Counted from the first letter of the stretch, positions 1 to 5,043 are shown. The stretch is 5,453 bases of DNA from Candidatus Omnitrophota bacterium (GCA_018899075.1 JAHIIS010000140.1:1-5453); one strand, 5' to 3'. Numbers and translations: made by a program. Notes: generated by a model not told the origin, from the letters alone.

Positions 1-1
1 A

Positions 2-52
2 GGACGCAATGTCCGAGGAAATGCCGCGAGCTCCTGCGAGCGGCCGAGGAGC
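2..52. repeat. GC-rich inverted repeats at window edge
   Basis: Several short inverted repeats are packed together here. GGAC (2-5) faces GTCC (11-14), GCCGC (23-27) faces GCGGC (40-44), and GCTCCT (30-35) faces AGGAGC (47-52). The last two overlap, so they would be alternative folds. The stretch is much richer in G+C than the AT-rich small genes beside it and runs straight into the GATTGCTTCG repeat at 55. A plus-strand frame opens at position 9 but reads straight through the repeats with no plausible domain, so I treat the stretch as non-coding repeat DNA. The element may extend past the left edge of the window. Confidence 0.5.
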
Positions 53-54
53 GG

Positions 55-113
55 GATTGCTTCGCCCGTCATTGCGAGGAGGCACGGAGTGCCGACGAAG
101 CAATCTCAATGAC
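55..113. repeat. Dispersed palindromic repeat, copy 1 (GTCATTGCGAG family)
   Basis: The core at 68-113 is bounded by GTCATTG (68-74) and its exact reverse complement CAATGAC (107-113). Inside is a perfect small hairpin, GGCAC-GGA-GTGCC (81-93). GATTGCTTCG at 55-64 is the exact reverse complement of CGAAGCAATC at 96-105, so a longer stem could form as well. GTCATTGCGAGGAG and CGACGAAGCAATC recur in the copy at 1845-1918, which shows this is a family of repeats and not a chance palindrome. It lies 3' of the 57-residue ORF on the minus strand. Similar 'cattgcgag...gaagcaatc' repeats occur between genes in many environmental bacterial genomes (recalled, not searched). The mobilising enzyme is not in this window. 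Confidence 0.75.
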
Positions 114-137
114 GAGAGGAGGTGCCTCCATTTTCTC

Positions 138-311
138 CTATTTCACCTTACGAATTAATTTTTGCGTTGGAGCCACCAGCTTCATTTTTCCATTCTGCCA
201 AATGACAAGCGGTACCCCGCTACGCTTATGCTCTTCAATGGCCTTGCGAACAGCGCTTTTTAGAGCCTCTTCGGCTTTTTTTTGTAAAAGGCTGATATTG
301 CGTCTTGTCAT
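138..311 (-). CDS. Small basic hypothetical protein, 57 aa (antitoxin-like style)
   Basis: I chose the ATG at 309-311 over the in-frame TTG at 357-359. AAAAGGA (321-327) sits 9 nt upstream of this ATG, and the extra 16 residues from TTG do not look like part of the fold. The 57-residue product has a charged amphipathic helix (about residues 8-30, KKAEEALKSAVRKAIEEHKR). A short strand-turn-strand follows (VPLVIWQNGKMKLVAP, about 33-48) and then a lysine-rich tail. A helix followed by 'G.P.V.W.dGK' is a pattern I associate with small orphan or antitoxin-like proteins, but I cannot name a family. It follows the DUF4258/DUF2283 pair on the same strand, separated by a terminator-like palindrome. 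No partner gene follows, since the sequence beyond it is repeat DNA. The organisation suggests a real small gene of unknown role. Confidence 0.55.
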   Translation of the reverse strand: MTRRNISLLQKKAEEALKSAVRKAIEEHKRSGVPLVIWQNGKMKLVAPTQKLIRKVK

Positions 312-334
312 ATCAATTATTCCTTTTGGGACAA

Positions 335-364
335 ATTTTACGAAACAGGCTTTCCTCAAGTAAA
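335..364 (-). promoter_or_regulatory. Weak promoter candidate for the 57-aa ORF
   Basis: On the minus strand TTTACT (359-364) and TAAAAT (335-340) are separated by 18 nt. They match the sigma-70 hexamers at 4 of 6 and 5 of 6 positions. The predicted start would give a leader of about 20 nt carrying the ribosome binding site. The -35 overlaps the 3' arm of the palindrome at 362-385. AT-rich sequence yields such matches easily, so this is only a candidate. Confidence 0.25.
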
Positions 365-385
365 AAGGGACCAGACCCCCTTTTT
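362..385 (-). terminator. Terminator-like palindrome, copy A (degenerate)
   Basis: Five A, GGG, an ACCAGACC centre, CCC and five T make an 8-bp stem with an 8-nt loop. On the minus strand a G-U pair extends it to 9 bp and a U-tract follows, so it fits intrinsic termination of the DUF4258-DUF2283 transcript, whose last stop codon ends 13 nt upstream. It is clearly related to the palindrome at 1026-1050: both have A5-GGG-[A/G]-CCAG-[A/G]-CCCC-T5, with one extra C here. Two copies at two gene ends suggest either a repeated terminator or a dispersed palindromic element used as one. Confidence 0.55.
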
Positions 386-398
386 AACTTTGCCCCCT

Positions 399-614
399 CT
401 AAGTGGATATCAAGTTCTCCAACTTAACTTCTGGGTGCTTGGGACTCAGTTCCAAATGTTCAGATGCATCTAAAATCTCTATCCCCACAATTTCCTCTCC
501 AGGCCCAAAATCAATGGCGATATCTTCAGTAAGCCGCATCGTAGTTACCTCAACAGCCCCTTTCTTAAAAGAGATATACGCTGCATTCACCTTGGGATCA
601 TACTTAATCTTCAT
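399..614 (-). CDS. DUF2283 family protein, 71 aa (putative antitoxin partner)
   Basis: The 71-residue product matches the DUF2283 pattern from memory. It opens with MKIKYDPKVNAAYISF, the usual 'yD.....yi' strand, followed by a second strand (VEVTTMRLTEDIAIDF, about residues 21-36). The family hallmark 'D..G.ivGIEILDAS' then appears at about residues 35-51. The start is the ATG at 612-614, not the ATG nine codons upstream, because GGAGGTG (621-627) lies 6 nt before it and the family begins at this residue. The frame overlaps the end of the DUF4258 gene by 11 bp, and its ribosome binding site lies inside that gene, so translation is probably coupled. DUF2283 genes are often found next to DUF4258 genes and the pair is commonly listed as a putative type II toxin-antitoxin system. 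Which partner is antitoxin is inferred from convention, not shown here. Confidence 0.85.
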   Translation of the reverse strand: MKIKYDPKVNAAYISFKKGAVEVTTMRLTEDIAIDFGPGEEIVGIEILDASEHLELSPKHPEVKLENLIST

Positions 615-879
615 GTGCTTCACCTCCAAAATAAAATACATACACCGTAACTACAATCCGGTTTCCATCTTCTTCAACCACAATAGGCATCACTTGCTTC
701 ATCTGATAATGTTTGCCCTTCCATTTAGAGTCAAACAGGAAATTCTTACGGAATGCTATTCGCTTTTCTTTAGCGGGAGCCCTTTCTCCCTCCTGAATTG
801 CCCTTTTTACTTCCTCTTCTGTTGTGCCACGGTCCTTAAGCTGATCTAAGGCATGCGGTGAAAAAATAATGGGTTTCAT
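604..879 (-). CDS. DUF4258 family protein, 91 aa (putative toxin-like partner)
   Basis: The product has the DUF4258 layout. Near the N-terminus is 'FSPHALDQLKDRGTTEEEVKRAIQEG' in pattern (about residues 6-31): the H-A...R-G motif and a helix. Two or three strands follow, ending in a conserved 'VVTVYVFY' (about 76-83). The family is small, about 80-100 residues, and has been related to RelE/BrnT-like mRNA-interferase folds. Catalysis is not evident from this sequence. The ATG at 877-879 has AAGGAAG (889-895) 9 nt upstream and a good promoter candidate beyond that, so this is the first gene of a two-gene unit with the DUF2283 gene, which it overlaps by 11 bp. Confidence is high for the family and low for an active toxin. 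Confidence 0.82.
   Translation of the reverse strand: MKPIIFSPHALDQLKDRGTTEEEVKRAIQEGERAPAKEKRIAFRKNFLFDSKWKGKHYQMKQVMPIVVEEDGNRIVVTVYVFYFGGEAHED
621..627 (-). promoter_or_regulatory. Ribosome binding site deciding the DUF2283 start
   Basis: GGAGGTG on the minus strand lies 6 nt before the ATG at 612-614. It sits inside the last codons of the DUF4258 gene (encoding GGEAHED), so ribosomes finishing that gene would be placed on the next start. Confidence 0.8.
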
Positions 880-889
880 CTTTCAAGAC

Positions 890-955
890 TTCCTTATCCT
901 TTATCCATCCAACTCCATTTTCTACCTATGTCAGTATACCACATTTCCTTATCCT
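890..955 (-). repeat. 11-bp direct repeat flanking the promoter of the DUF4258 operon
   Basis: AGGATAAGGAA (minus strand) occurs exactly twice: at 945-955, inside the spacer between the -35 and -10 elements, and at 890-900, overlapping the ribosome binding site of the DUF4258 gene. The copies are 55 bp apart start to start. Toxin-antitoxin operons are normally autoregulated through operators at such positions, so a regulator bound at both sites could block transcription and translation start. Chance is possible, since the motif contains a Shine-Dalgarno-like core. Confidence 0.4.
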
Positions 956-961
956 GCGCAA
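933..961 (-). promoter_or_regulatory. Promoter of the DUF4258-DUF2283 operon (predicted)
   Basis: On the minus strand TTGCGC (956-961) and TATACT (933-938) are spaced by 17 nt. TATACT matches the -10 consensus at 5 of 6 positions and is preceded by TGG, giving an extended -10 (TGnTATACT) that compensates for a -35 sharing only TTG with the consensus. Transcription would start near 926, about 47 nt before the DUF4258 start codon. Confidence 0.55.
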
Positions 962-994
962 ACAAAAAATGCGCCTGTTTCTACATCCAAGCGC

Positions 995-1022
995 ATCGTT
1001 TCGTATTTCGTATTGCGCGTAG
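995..1022. repeat. Degenerate 7-bp tandem repeat (GTATNNN type)
   Basis: The stretch reads in heptads: ATCGTTT, CGTATTT, CGTATTG, CGCGTAG. Two units differ by one base and the outer two are diverged. It lies between the promoter of the DUF4258 operon and the operon terminator at 1026-1050. The GTATNNN form resembles the heptads inside the phosphohexomutase gene at 3194-3223. The array is short, so it is a weak call by itself. Confidence 0.4.
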
Positions 1023-1025
1023 TAT

Positions 1026-1050
1026 AAAAAAGGGGCCAGGCCCCTTTTTT
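1026..1050 (-). terminator. Intrinsic terminator of the five-gene operon, palindrome copy B
   Basis: This is a perfect palindrome around A1038: six A, GGGGCC, A, GGCCCC, six T. The minus-strand RNA would form a long GC-cored stem followed by a U-tract, directly at the stop codon of the last operon gene (TAA at 1049-1051 lies in the hairpin's A-tract). It is symmetrical and could terminate in both directions. The related palindrome at 362-385 suggests a repeated element. Confidence 0.85.
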
Positions 1051-1825
1051 ATGACTTCCGTCTTTCCTCTTCGGGCGGACGGGGCGGCTCTTTGGTCTTT
1101 GCCTCTTCCTCCTCTTTTTGTTTAACCACGGCGATGCCCGCCTGGCGGTGCCAGATGATAAAGAAGGCCAGGGAAAGAAGCCCCAGGGCAACAATCACTC
1201 CTAAGATGACCCACCAGGTGGCCTTAACCGAGACCCGCTCCGTTGCCGCTCCTGCGGCAACTTTACTCTCAATAACGAGCTTCTCTAATCTGGCCAGCAC
1301 CTGCTTAATGGAGCCAAGCGCCTCGACGTTGTCCCGGTATACAGCGATATGGGTCTGGGGCAGGGCATCCATTGCCTGTTCCTGTTTCTCTAAAACATCA
1401 CTGCTCTTCTCTTCAATATCTTTTTGCAGTGTAATCGCCGTATCAAAATAGGCGGTCTTCTTTAGCGCCTCTACCAGCTCTTTGGCCCGGCCGGTTAAGG
1501 AATCCAGCTCGCTCTGGGATATTATCCAGACGTCTTTAATCTCGATAGAGCGGCTCACGCTTTCCCCGGGCTCAAGGTCAAACTCTTTATAGACATAATA
1601 TAGGGTCTTTTCTACATCGTAGTCTATCTTTAGGTCGCCAAGCTCAACGATATCCTCCGGCTTTGTCTCTTTGGGCAGATAGGCCTTAAGCAGGGCAGTT
1701 TGAGTCTTGGTCTTGGAGGGGTTGACCACCATTGTCTTTAAGATGATGCTGGCCTCTGCCTGGCCTGCCAAAAGGCAAAAAATAATTCCAACTAAGATTA
1801 ATACTGTCCATCTTCTTTTGCTCAC
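1049..1825 (-). CDS. Secreted, membrane-anchored coiled-coil protein of unknown function, 258 aa
   Basis: I do not recognise this family. The start is GTG (1823-1825), supported by GGAGGT (1832-1837) 6 nt upstream. Residues 1-25 form a signal peptide: a KRR start, a hydrophobic core (VLILVGIIFCLLAG), and a cleavage site after A23-E24-A25. Next is a strand-rich region (about 26-100) with the patterns 'VVNPSKTKTQTALLKAYLPKE', 'LYYVYKEFDLEPGES' and 'SRSIEIKDVW', which may be a beta-sandwich-like domain. A charged, helical, coiled-coil-prone region (about 103-187) follows. One transmembrane helix lies at about 203-224, and the tail is short and charged (KQKEEEEAKTKEPPRPPEEERRKS). The predicted topology is an extracytoplasmic body held by a C-terminal membrane anchor with a cytoplasmic tail. 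It is the last gene of the operon, 20 nt after the phosphohexomutase stop, and ends in the terminator. A role in the cell envelope is inferred from topology alone. Confidence 0.8.
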   Translation of the reverse strand: MSKRRWTVLILVGIIFCLLAGQAEASIILKTMVVNPSKTKTQTALLKAYLPKETKPEDIVELGDLKIDYDVEKTLYYVYKEFDLEPGESVSRSIEIKDVWIISQSELDSLTGRAKELVEALKKTAYFDTAITLQKDIEEKSSDVLEKQEQAMDALPQTHIAVYRDNVEALGSIKQVLARLEKLVIESKVAAGAATERVSVKATWWVILGVIVALGLLSLAFFIIWHRQAGIAVVKQKEEEEAKTKEPPRPPEEERRKS

Positions 1826-1831
1826 GGTAAA

Positions 1832-1837
1832 ACCTCC
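1832..1837 (-). promoter_or_regulatory. Ribosome binding site deciding the GTG start
   Basis: GGAGGT lies 6 nt upstream of the GTG at 1823-1825, in the short gap left between the repeat-encoded end of the phosphohexomutase gene and the next gene. It makes GTG the convincing start, with a lysine/arginine-rich signal peptide immediately after it. Confidence 0.75.
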
Positions 1838-1844
1838 AGCTTAC

Positions 1845-1918
1845 GTCATTGCGAGGAGCGATAGCGACGAAGCAATCCCTTCTTGAGATTGTCGCGCCCC
1901 TTCGGGGCTCGCAATGAC
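1845..1918. repeat. Dispersed palindromic repeat, copy 2, embedded in a gene end
   Basis: The 74-bp element is bounded by GTCATTGCGAG and its exact reverse complement CTCGCAATGAC. Each half carries a small structure: the right half has a perfect GCCCC-TTC-GGGGC hairpin (1896-1908). The left half shares GTCATTGCGAGGAG and CGACGAAGCAATC with copy 1 at 68-105, but the sequence between these differs. The family therefore has conserved flanks and a variable centre. Read on the minus strand, the element is the last 23 codons and the stop of the phosphohexomutase gene. Confidence 0.85.
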
Positions 1919-3333
1919 AATACTCTCGCTCCTTCAGTGATAAGGCTTCTGGTTTTGACTAAGCTGTCTGATTCGGCGTAGATGCGCAAAAGCGGCTCTG
2001 TCCCCGAAAGGCGAAACAGAACCCAGCTGCCGCCTGCAAGATAGAATTTTAATCCATCATAATCTTTAACTTTATTGATCTTAATACGTAAGAAGCTTTT
2101 TCGTTTGCGAAGATTAGCAAGTTTTGCTTTCACCTTATCTTTGTCCTGAGGTGAGCACTGGAGGTCTTTTCTTAAATAAAAACAGCGGCCAAATTCCTTT
2201 TCTCTTTCCTCTAATAAAGCCTCTATCGATTTATTTTCGGCGAGCAGCATCTCTAACAGCAAAAGGCCTGCCAGAATACCGTCTCTTTCCGGAAGATAAT
2301 TTTTAAACCCTATACCCCCTGCCTCTTCTCCTCCGATTAAGATATCTTTCTTTTGCATAAGGCGGGAAATATGTTTAAAACCTATGGGCGTCTCATAAAT
2401 TTTTAGTTTATATTTTTTGGCGATTCGCTCAAGAAGAGCCGTCCCAGCTATGGTCTTTACTACCGCCCCTTTTAACTTTCGGTGTCGAAGCAAATGCAAA
2501 AGCAATAGAGATATAACCTGCTGGGGATTGATGAACCTTCCCCGGGAGTCAAAAGCGGCAATGCGGTCAGCGTCGCCGTCGCAAGCCAGGCCTACGTCAA
2601 AACGTCTGCGCCTGATTAAGGAAGCAGCTTCTCTTAAGCAAGGCAAAATGGGCTCGGGTTTAATCCCCCCAAAGGAAGGGTCGCGGTCTTTGTGAATAGT
2701 AGTTACTTTGCAGGGCGTATCTTTTAAAACCCTGGCGATGTAGGAATCCGCTGTCCCGTGCATAGAATCAACGAGGACCTTCAAGCGGCCTTTCTTAAGC
2801 AGCCGCATATCAAGATACGACTTTAAAAACTTTAGATAACCGCAAACCAGATCGGCTACCTCAAGAAGACTGCTTTTGCGGGCCTGATGAATAGAGATTT
2901 TAACAGGCTTATGTTTAAAAATAAATCTTTCAATCTTATCGGTAATTCCGCTTTCCAGCGGCCCGCCAAAGGCGCCTTTAATCTTGATGCCGTTAAAGCG
3001 GGCGGAGTTGTGGCTGGCGGTAACCATAATTCCCGCAGCGCACCGGCGCGACCTCACCGTATAACTTATGGCCTGCGTCGGTAAAGGCCTATCCGAAAGG
3101 ATGACTTTTATCTTGTTACCAGCTAAAACTCCGCTGATGCGCCTGGCCGCCTCTGCGGAAAGTTTCCGGGTATCATAACCCACCGCTACTTTAGTATCTA
3201 GTCGCTTGTATCTAGTATCTAGTTTTAGATAATCTACTATGGCCTGGGCAACGGCTTCGACATTCCTTAAATTAAAATCTTTGCCGATTATGGCGCGCCA
3301 GCCGTCCGTGCCAAATTTTATTTCTTTTGACAT
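1846..3333 (-). CDS. Phosphoglucomutase/phosphomannomutase-family enzyme, 495 aa
   Basis: This alpha-D-phosphohexomutase moves phosphate between C1 and C6 of a hexose, feeding sugar-nucleotide, glycogen or envelope-sugar synthesis. All four hallmark loops are present: the phosphoserine loop TASHN (S107), the magnesium loop DGDADR (252-257), the sugar-binding loop GEEAGG (335-340), and the phosphate-binding loop RLSGTEP (441-447). The sugar loop favours glucose or mannose phosphate over glucosamine phosphate, whose GlmM enzymes usually carry GEQSGH-like loops; I cannot choose between glucose and mannose. Length is normal for the family apart from two additions: a repeat-encoded stretch at residues 38-47, and a C-terminal extension (473-495) encoded by the palindromic repeat at 1845-1918. 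The ATG (3331-3333) lies in the end of rpe, overlapping by 16 bp, and has no clear Shine-Dalgarno. Translation is therefore probably coupled to rpe. All catalytic residues are upstream of the extension, so it should be active. Confidence 0.92.
   Translation of the reverse strand: MSKEIKFGTDGWRAIIGKDFNLRNVEAVAQAIVDYLKLDTRYKRLDTKVAVGYDTRKLSAEAARRISGVLAGNKIKVILSDRPLPTQAISYTVRSRRCAAGIMVTASHNSARFNGIKIKGAFGGPLESGITDKIERFIFKHKPVKISIHQARKSSLLEVADLVCGYLKFLKSYLDMRLLKKGRLKVLVDSMHGTADSYIARVLKDTPCKVTTIHKDRDPSFGGIKPEPILPCLREAASLIRRRRFDVGLACDGDADRIAAFDSRGRFINPQQVISLLLLHLLRHRKLKGAVVKTIAGTALLERIAKKYKLKIYETPIGFKHISRLMQKKDILIGGEEAGGIGFKNYLPERDGILAGLLLLEMLLAENKSIEALLEEREKEFGRCFYLRKDLQCSPQDKDKVKAKLANLRKRKSFLRIKINKVKDYDGLKFYLAGGSWVLFRLSGTEPLLRIYAESDSLVKTRSLITEGARVLSLRAPKGRDNLKKGLLRRYRSSQ
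3194..3223. repeat. 7-bp tandem repeat translated in frame in the phosphohexomutase
   Basis: On the plus strand the heptads are GTATCTA (3194-3200), GTCGCTT (diverged), GTATCTA (3208-3214) and GTATCTA (3215-3221), then GT. Read on the minus strand they encode L38-D39-T40 and again L45-D46-T47, a 21-bp period of three heptads, in the loop between the first helix and the 'VAVGYDTR' strand. Related enzymes usually have a short linker here, so the array probably arose as an insertion that kept the frame. Confidence 0.65.
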
Positions 3334-3971
3334 TTTTTCAAATTCTGAATCGCTCTACGAGGGTCCTTTGCCCTGAAAATATAACTTCCGCAAGCCAGAA
3401 TATTCGCCCCGCAAGAGACCGCATATCCTGCCGTATCCTGATCTATTCCTCCGTCGACCCCGATATCGCCTTTAAAGACTTTGCGCAGGGATTTTATCTT
3501 CGGAATAACACTTAACATAAATTTCTGGCCGCAAAATCCCGGTTCAACAGTCATTACTAAGACTAAATCTACCTCTTTCAATAAGCCTTTTATCGCTGAA
3601 AGAGGAGTTGACGGATTTAAAGAGATGCCTGCCGCCTTCCCTAATGCCTTTATCTGGGAAATCACCTCCCGGGCGCGGCCTTCACATGCCTCAATATGGA
3701 CAGTAATGTAGTCCGCCCCGGCCTGGCTAAACGCCCTGATATATTTTTGGGGCTCGGCAATCATCAGATGTGCATCCAGGGGCAAATCCGTAATTTTATC
3801 CAATGCGCGCACCACATCAGGGCCGATGGTAATGTTGGGAACGAAATGGCCGTCCATAACATCGATGTGCAAAAGGTCGGCCCCTGCCTTTTCCATCCTT
3901 TTAACCTCTTCGCCCAGCCGCGCCTGGTCTGCGGCAATCACGCTCGGCGCTACCTTAATCCTTCTTTTCAT
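3318..3971 (-). CDS. rpe: Ribulose-phosphate 3-epimerase, 217 aa
   Basis: This enzyme interconverts ribulose 5-phosphate and xylulose 5-phosphate in the pentose phosphate pathway. It is a cytoplasmic TIM-barrel metalloenzyme. Family motifs are intact in order: APS (8-10), the 'LLHIDVMDGHFVPN' segment with metal ligands H35 and D37, DAHLMI with H68, and the phosphate-binding and flexible loop 'MTVEPGFCGQKF' (140-151). 'GVDGGI' with D173, the catalytic acid/base and metal ligand in this family, and the phosphate loop 'ACGSYIF' (193-199) follow. The usual loop reads M-S-V-N-P-G-F-G-G-Q, so T, E and C are mild variants. Length is typical. The ATG (3969-3971) has AGGAG 9 nt upstream, overlapping the TAG stop of the preceding protease gene. 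It lies in the middle of the operon and overlaps the phosphohexomutase start by 16 bp. Confidence 0.95.
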   Translation of the reverse strand: MKRRIKVAPSVIAADQARLGEEVKRMEKAGADLLHIDVMDGHFVPNITIGPDVVRALDKITDLPLDAHLMIAEPQKYIRAFSQAGADYITVHIEACEGRAREVISQIKALGKAAGISLNPSTPLSAIKGLLKEVDLVLVMTVEPGFCGQKFMLSVIPKIKSLRKVFKGDIGVDGGIDQDTAGYAVSCGANILACGSYIFRAKDPRRAIQNLKKCQKK

Positions 3972-3983
3972 CGCTTAAGACTC

Positions 3984-5042
3984 CTATTTTTTACCCGACA
4001 TCAACAGGTAGACACGGCTGATGTCTTCCAGGCTGACAATACCTACCACCCGCTCTCGATTTAATACAGGGACGGCTTTAATCCGCCACTCTTCCATCAA
4101 TTTGTGCGCCTTAATTAAAGGGTCATTGACCTGGACAACGGGAAAATCTTTTTTCATCACATCCCGCACAAGTTTCTGCACGCCAAATTGGTGGATAGTT
4201 AAAATAACGTCTGCGCGGGTCAAGAGCCCTACAATTTTACCATGCTCTACAACGGGAAAATCCTCCTGGTGGCTGTGCAGGGTAAGCGCCAATACTTCGG
4301 AAAGCGGGGCGGATAAAGTTATACTAAAGAATTGTTCCGGCAAGACGTCTTTTACGGAAAATTTTCTTAAAGTCAGGCGTAAATCCACCTGCATACCTTC
4401 CTGGGAAGCAGCCATAAAGATAAAGAAGGCGATGATAATCAAAATTGGATTAGGGGGAGTGGAAATAAGTCCCACAAAACCAAACAAGACCGCAAAGGCG
4501 TGGCCGAAACCCACGGCAATGCGTGTAGCTTTTCCATATTCCATTCGCCTCGCCAAAAAAGACCTGAGGACTCTTCCGCCATCCATAGGAAAGGCCGGAA
4601 GCAGGTTAAATAAAGCCAGTATCGGGTTAATCCAGAAGGCATAGGCAAAGGTCTTCGGCCAGGTCTCTATTCCCGGATGAAAAAGGTTCTCCGGGCCCAA
4701 AAGATAATAGGCAGGAAGGAAAAGCACTAAAGCAAAAGTAATATTGAACAGAGGCCCGGCGATAGATATTTTAAATTCCTCGCTGGGTTTCTCCGGAATA
4801 GACCTCATCGCAGCTACTCCCCCGATAGGAAGTAAAACTATCTGCTCCACCTTTACCCCAAAATGCCTGGCCTGTAAACTGTGGCATAATTCATGGAAGG
4901 TTACACAGCAGAATACAAAAATGATGAGAAAGACTCCCCGCAGGCCATAGAAATGCCCAAAGAGAATGGGGAGCAGGAAAAAGGTAAAATGGATCCTGAT
5001 AGAGATGCCGAATATATCAAATAGTTTAATTGAGCCTTTCAA
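3984..5042 (-). CDS. Site-2 protease family (M50) zinc metalloprotease with two CBS domains, 352 aa
   Basis: This is an intramembrane zinc protease of the CBS-containing class III S2P group, which includes the archaeal S2P of known structure. Zinc and catalytic residues are in place: HELCH (H50, E51, H54) in a transmembrane helix and NLLPAFPMDGG (146-156, ligand D154). About six hydrophobic segments cover residues 17-212. Two CBS domains follow at about 230-285 and 293-348, the usual site for nucleotide sensing that could gate activity. Substrates of this subgroup are mostly unknown; cleavage of membrane-tethered regulators is an inference. The start is TTG (5040-5042), one base after the stop of the M16 gene. 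The AAGGAAAGG upstream is spaced too far (13 nt) for a standard site, so initiation probably depends on coupling to the upstream gene. The next ATG is at M79, after the catalytic motif, which excludes it. Confidence is high for the family and moderate for the exact start. Confidence 0.92.
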   Translation of the reverse strand: MKGSIKLFDIFGISIRIHFTFFLLPILFGHFYGLRGVFLIIFVFCCVTFHELCHSLQARHFGVKVEQIVLLPIGGVAAMRSIPEKPSEEFKISIAGPLFNITFALVLFLPAYYLLGPENLFHPGIETWPKTFAYAFWINPILALFNLLPAFPMDGGRVLRSFLARRMEYGKATRIAVGFGHAFAVLFGFVGLISTPPNPILIIIAFFIFMAASQEGMQVDLRLTLRKFSVKDVLPEQFFSITLSAPLSEVLALTLHSHQEDFPVVEHGKIVGLLTRADVILTIHQFGVQKLVRDVMKKDFPVVQVNDPLIKAHKLMEEWRIKAVPVLNRERVVGIVSLEDISRVYLLMSGKK

Positions 5043-5043
5043 T

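Noticed and set aside
9..158. Short plus-strand frame through the repeats beginning MSEEMP
   Set aside because: It is open only because the GC-rich repeats lack stop codons in this frame. No ribosome binding site and no domain pattern are seen.
109..363. 84-residue plus-strand ORF
   Set aside because: It starts in the palindromic repeat and is antisense to the 57-residue ORF. It lacks a convincing ribosome binding site of its own and its composition looks like an out-of-frame reading.
399..641. Longer DUF2283 start at the upstream ATG (80 residues)
   Set aside because: The downstream ATG has GGAGGTG 6 nt upstream and matches the family's usual N-terminus; the additional nine residues are unsupported.
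403..849. 148-residue plus-strand ORF
   Set aside because: It is antisense to the DUF4258 and DUF2283 genes. The minus-strand frames have family motifs, ribosome binding sites and a promoter, while this frame has no recognisable domain.
1845..1918. Rho-independent terminator between phosphohexomutase and the next gene
   Set aside because: The element can form hairpins, but no U-tract follows it on the minus strand. The next gene has its own strong ribosome binding site 20 nt on, so read-through is more likely.
55..1918. CRISPR array
   Set aside because: There are only two related repeats, far apart, palindromic and of unequal length, with genes between them and no regular spacers.
4021..4644. 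207-residue plus-strand ORF
   Set aside because: It is a shadow of the site-2 protease gene, whose catalytic motifs and CBS domains prove the opposite strand is coding.
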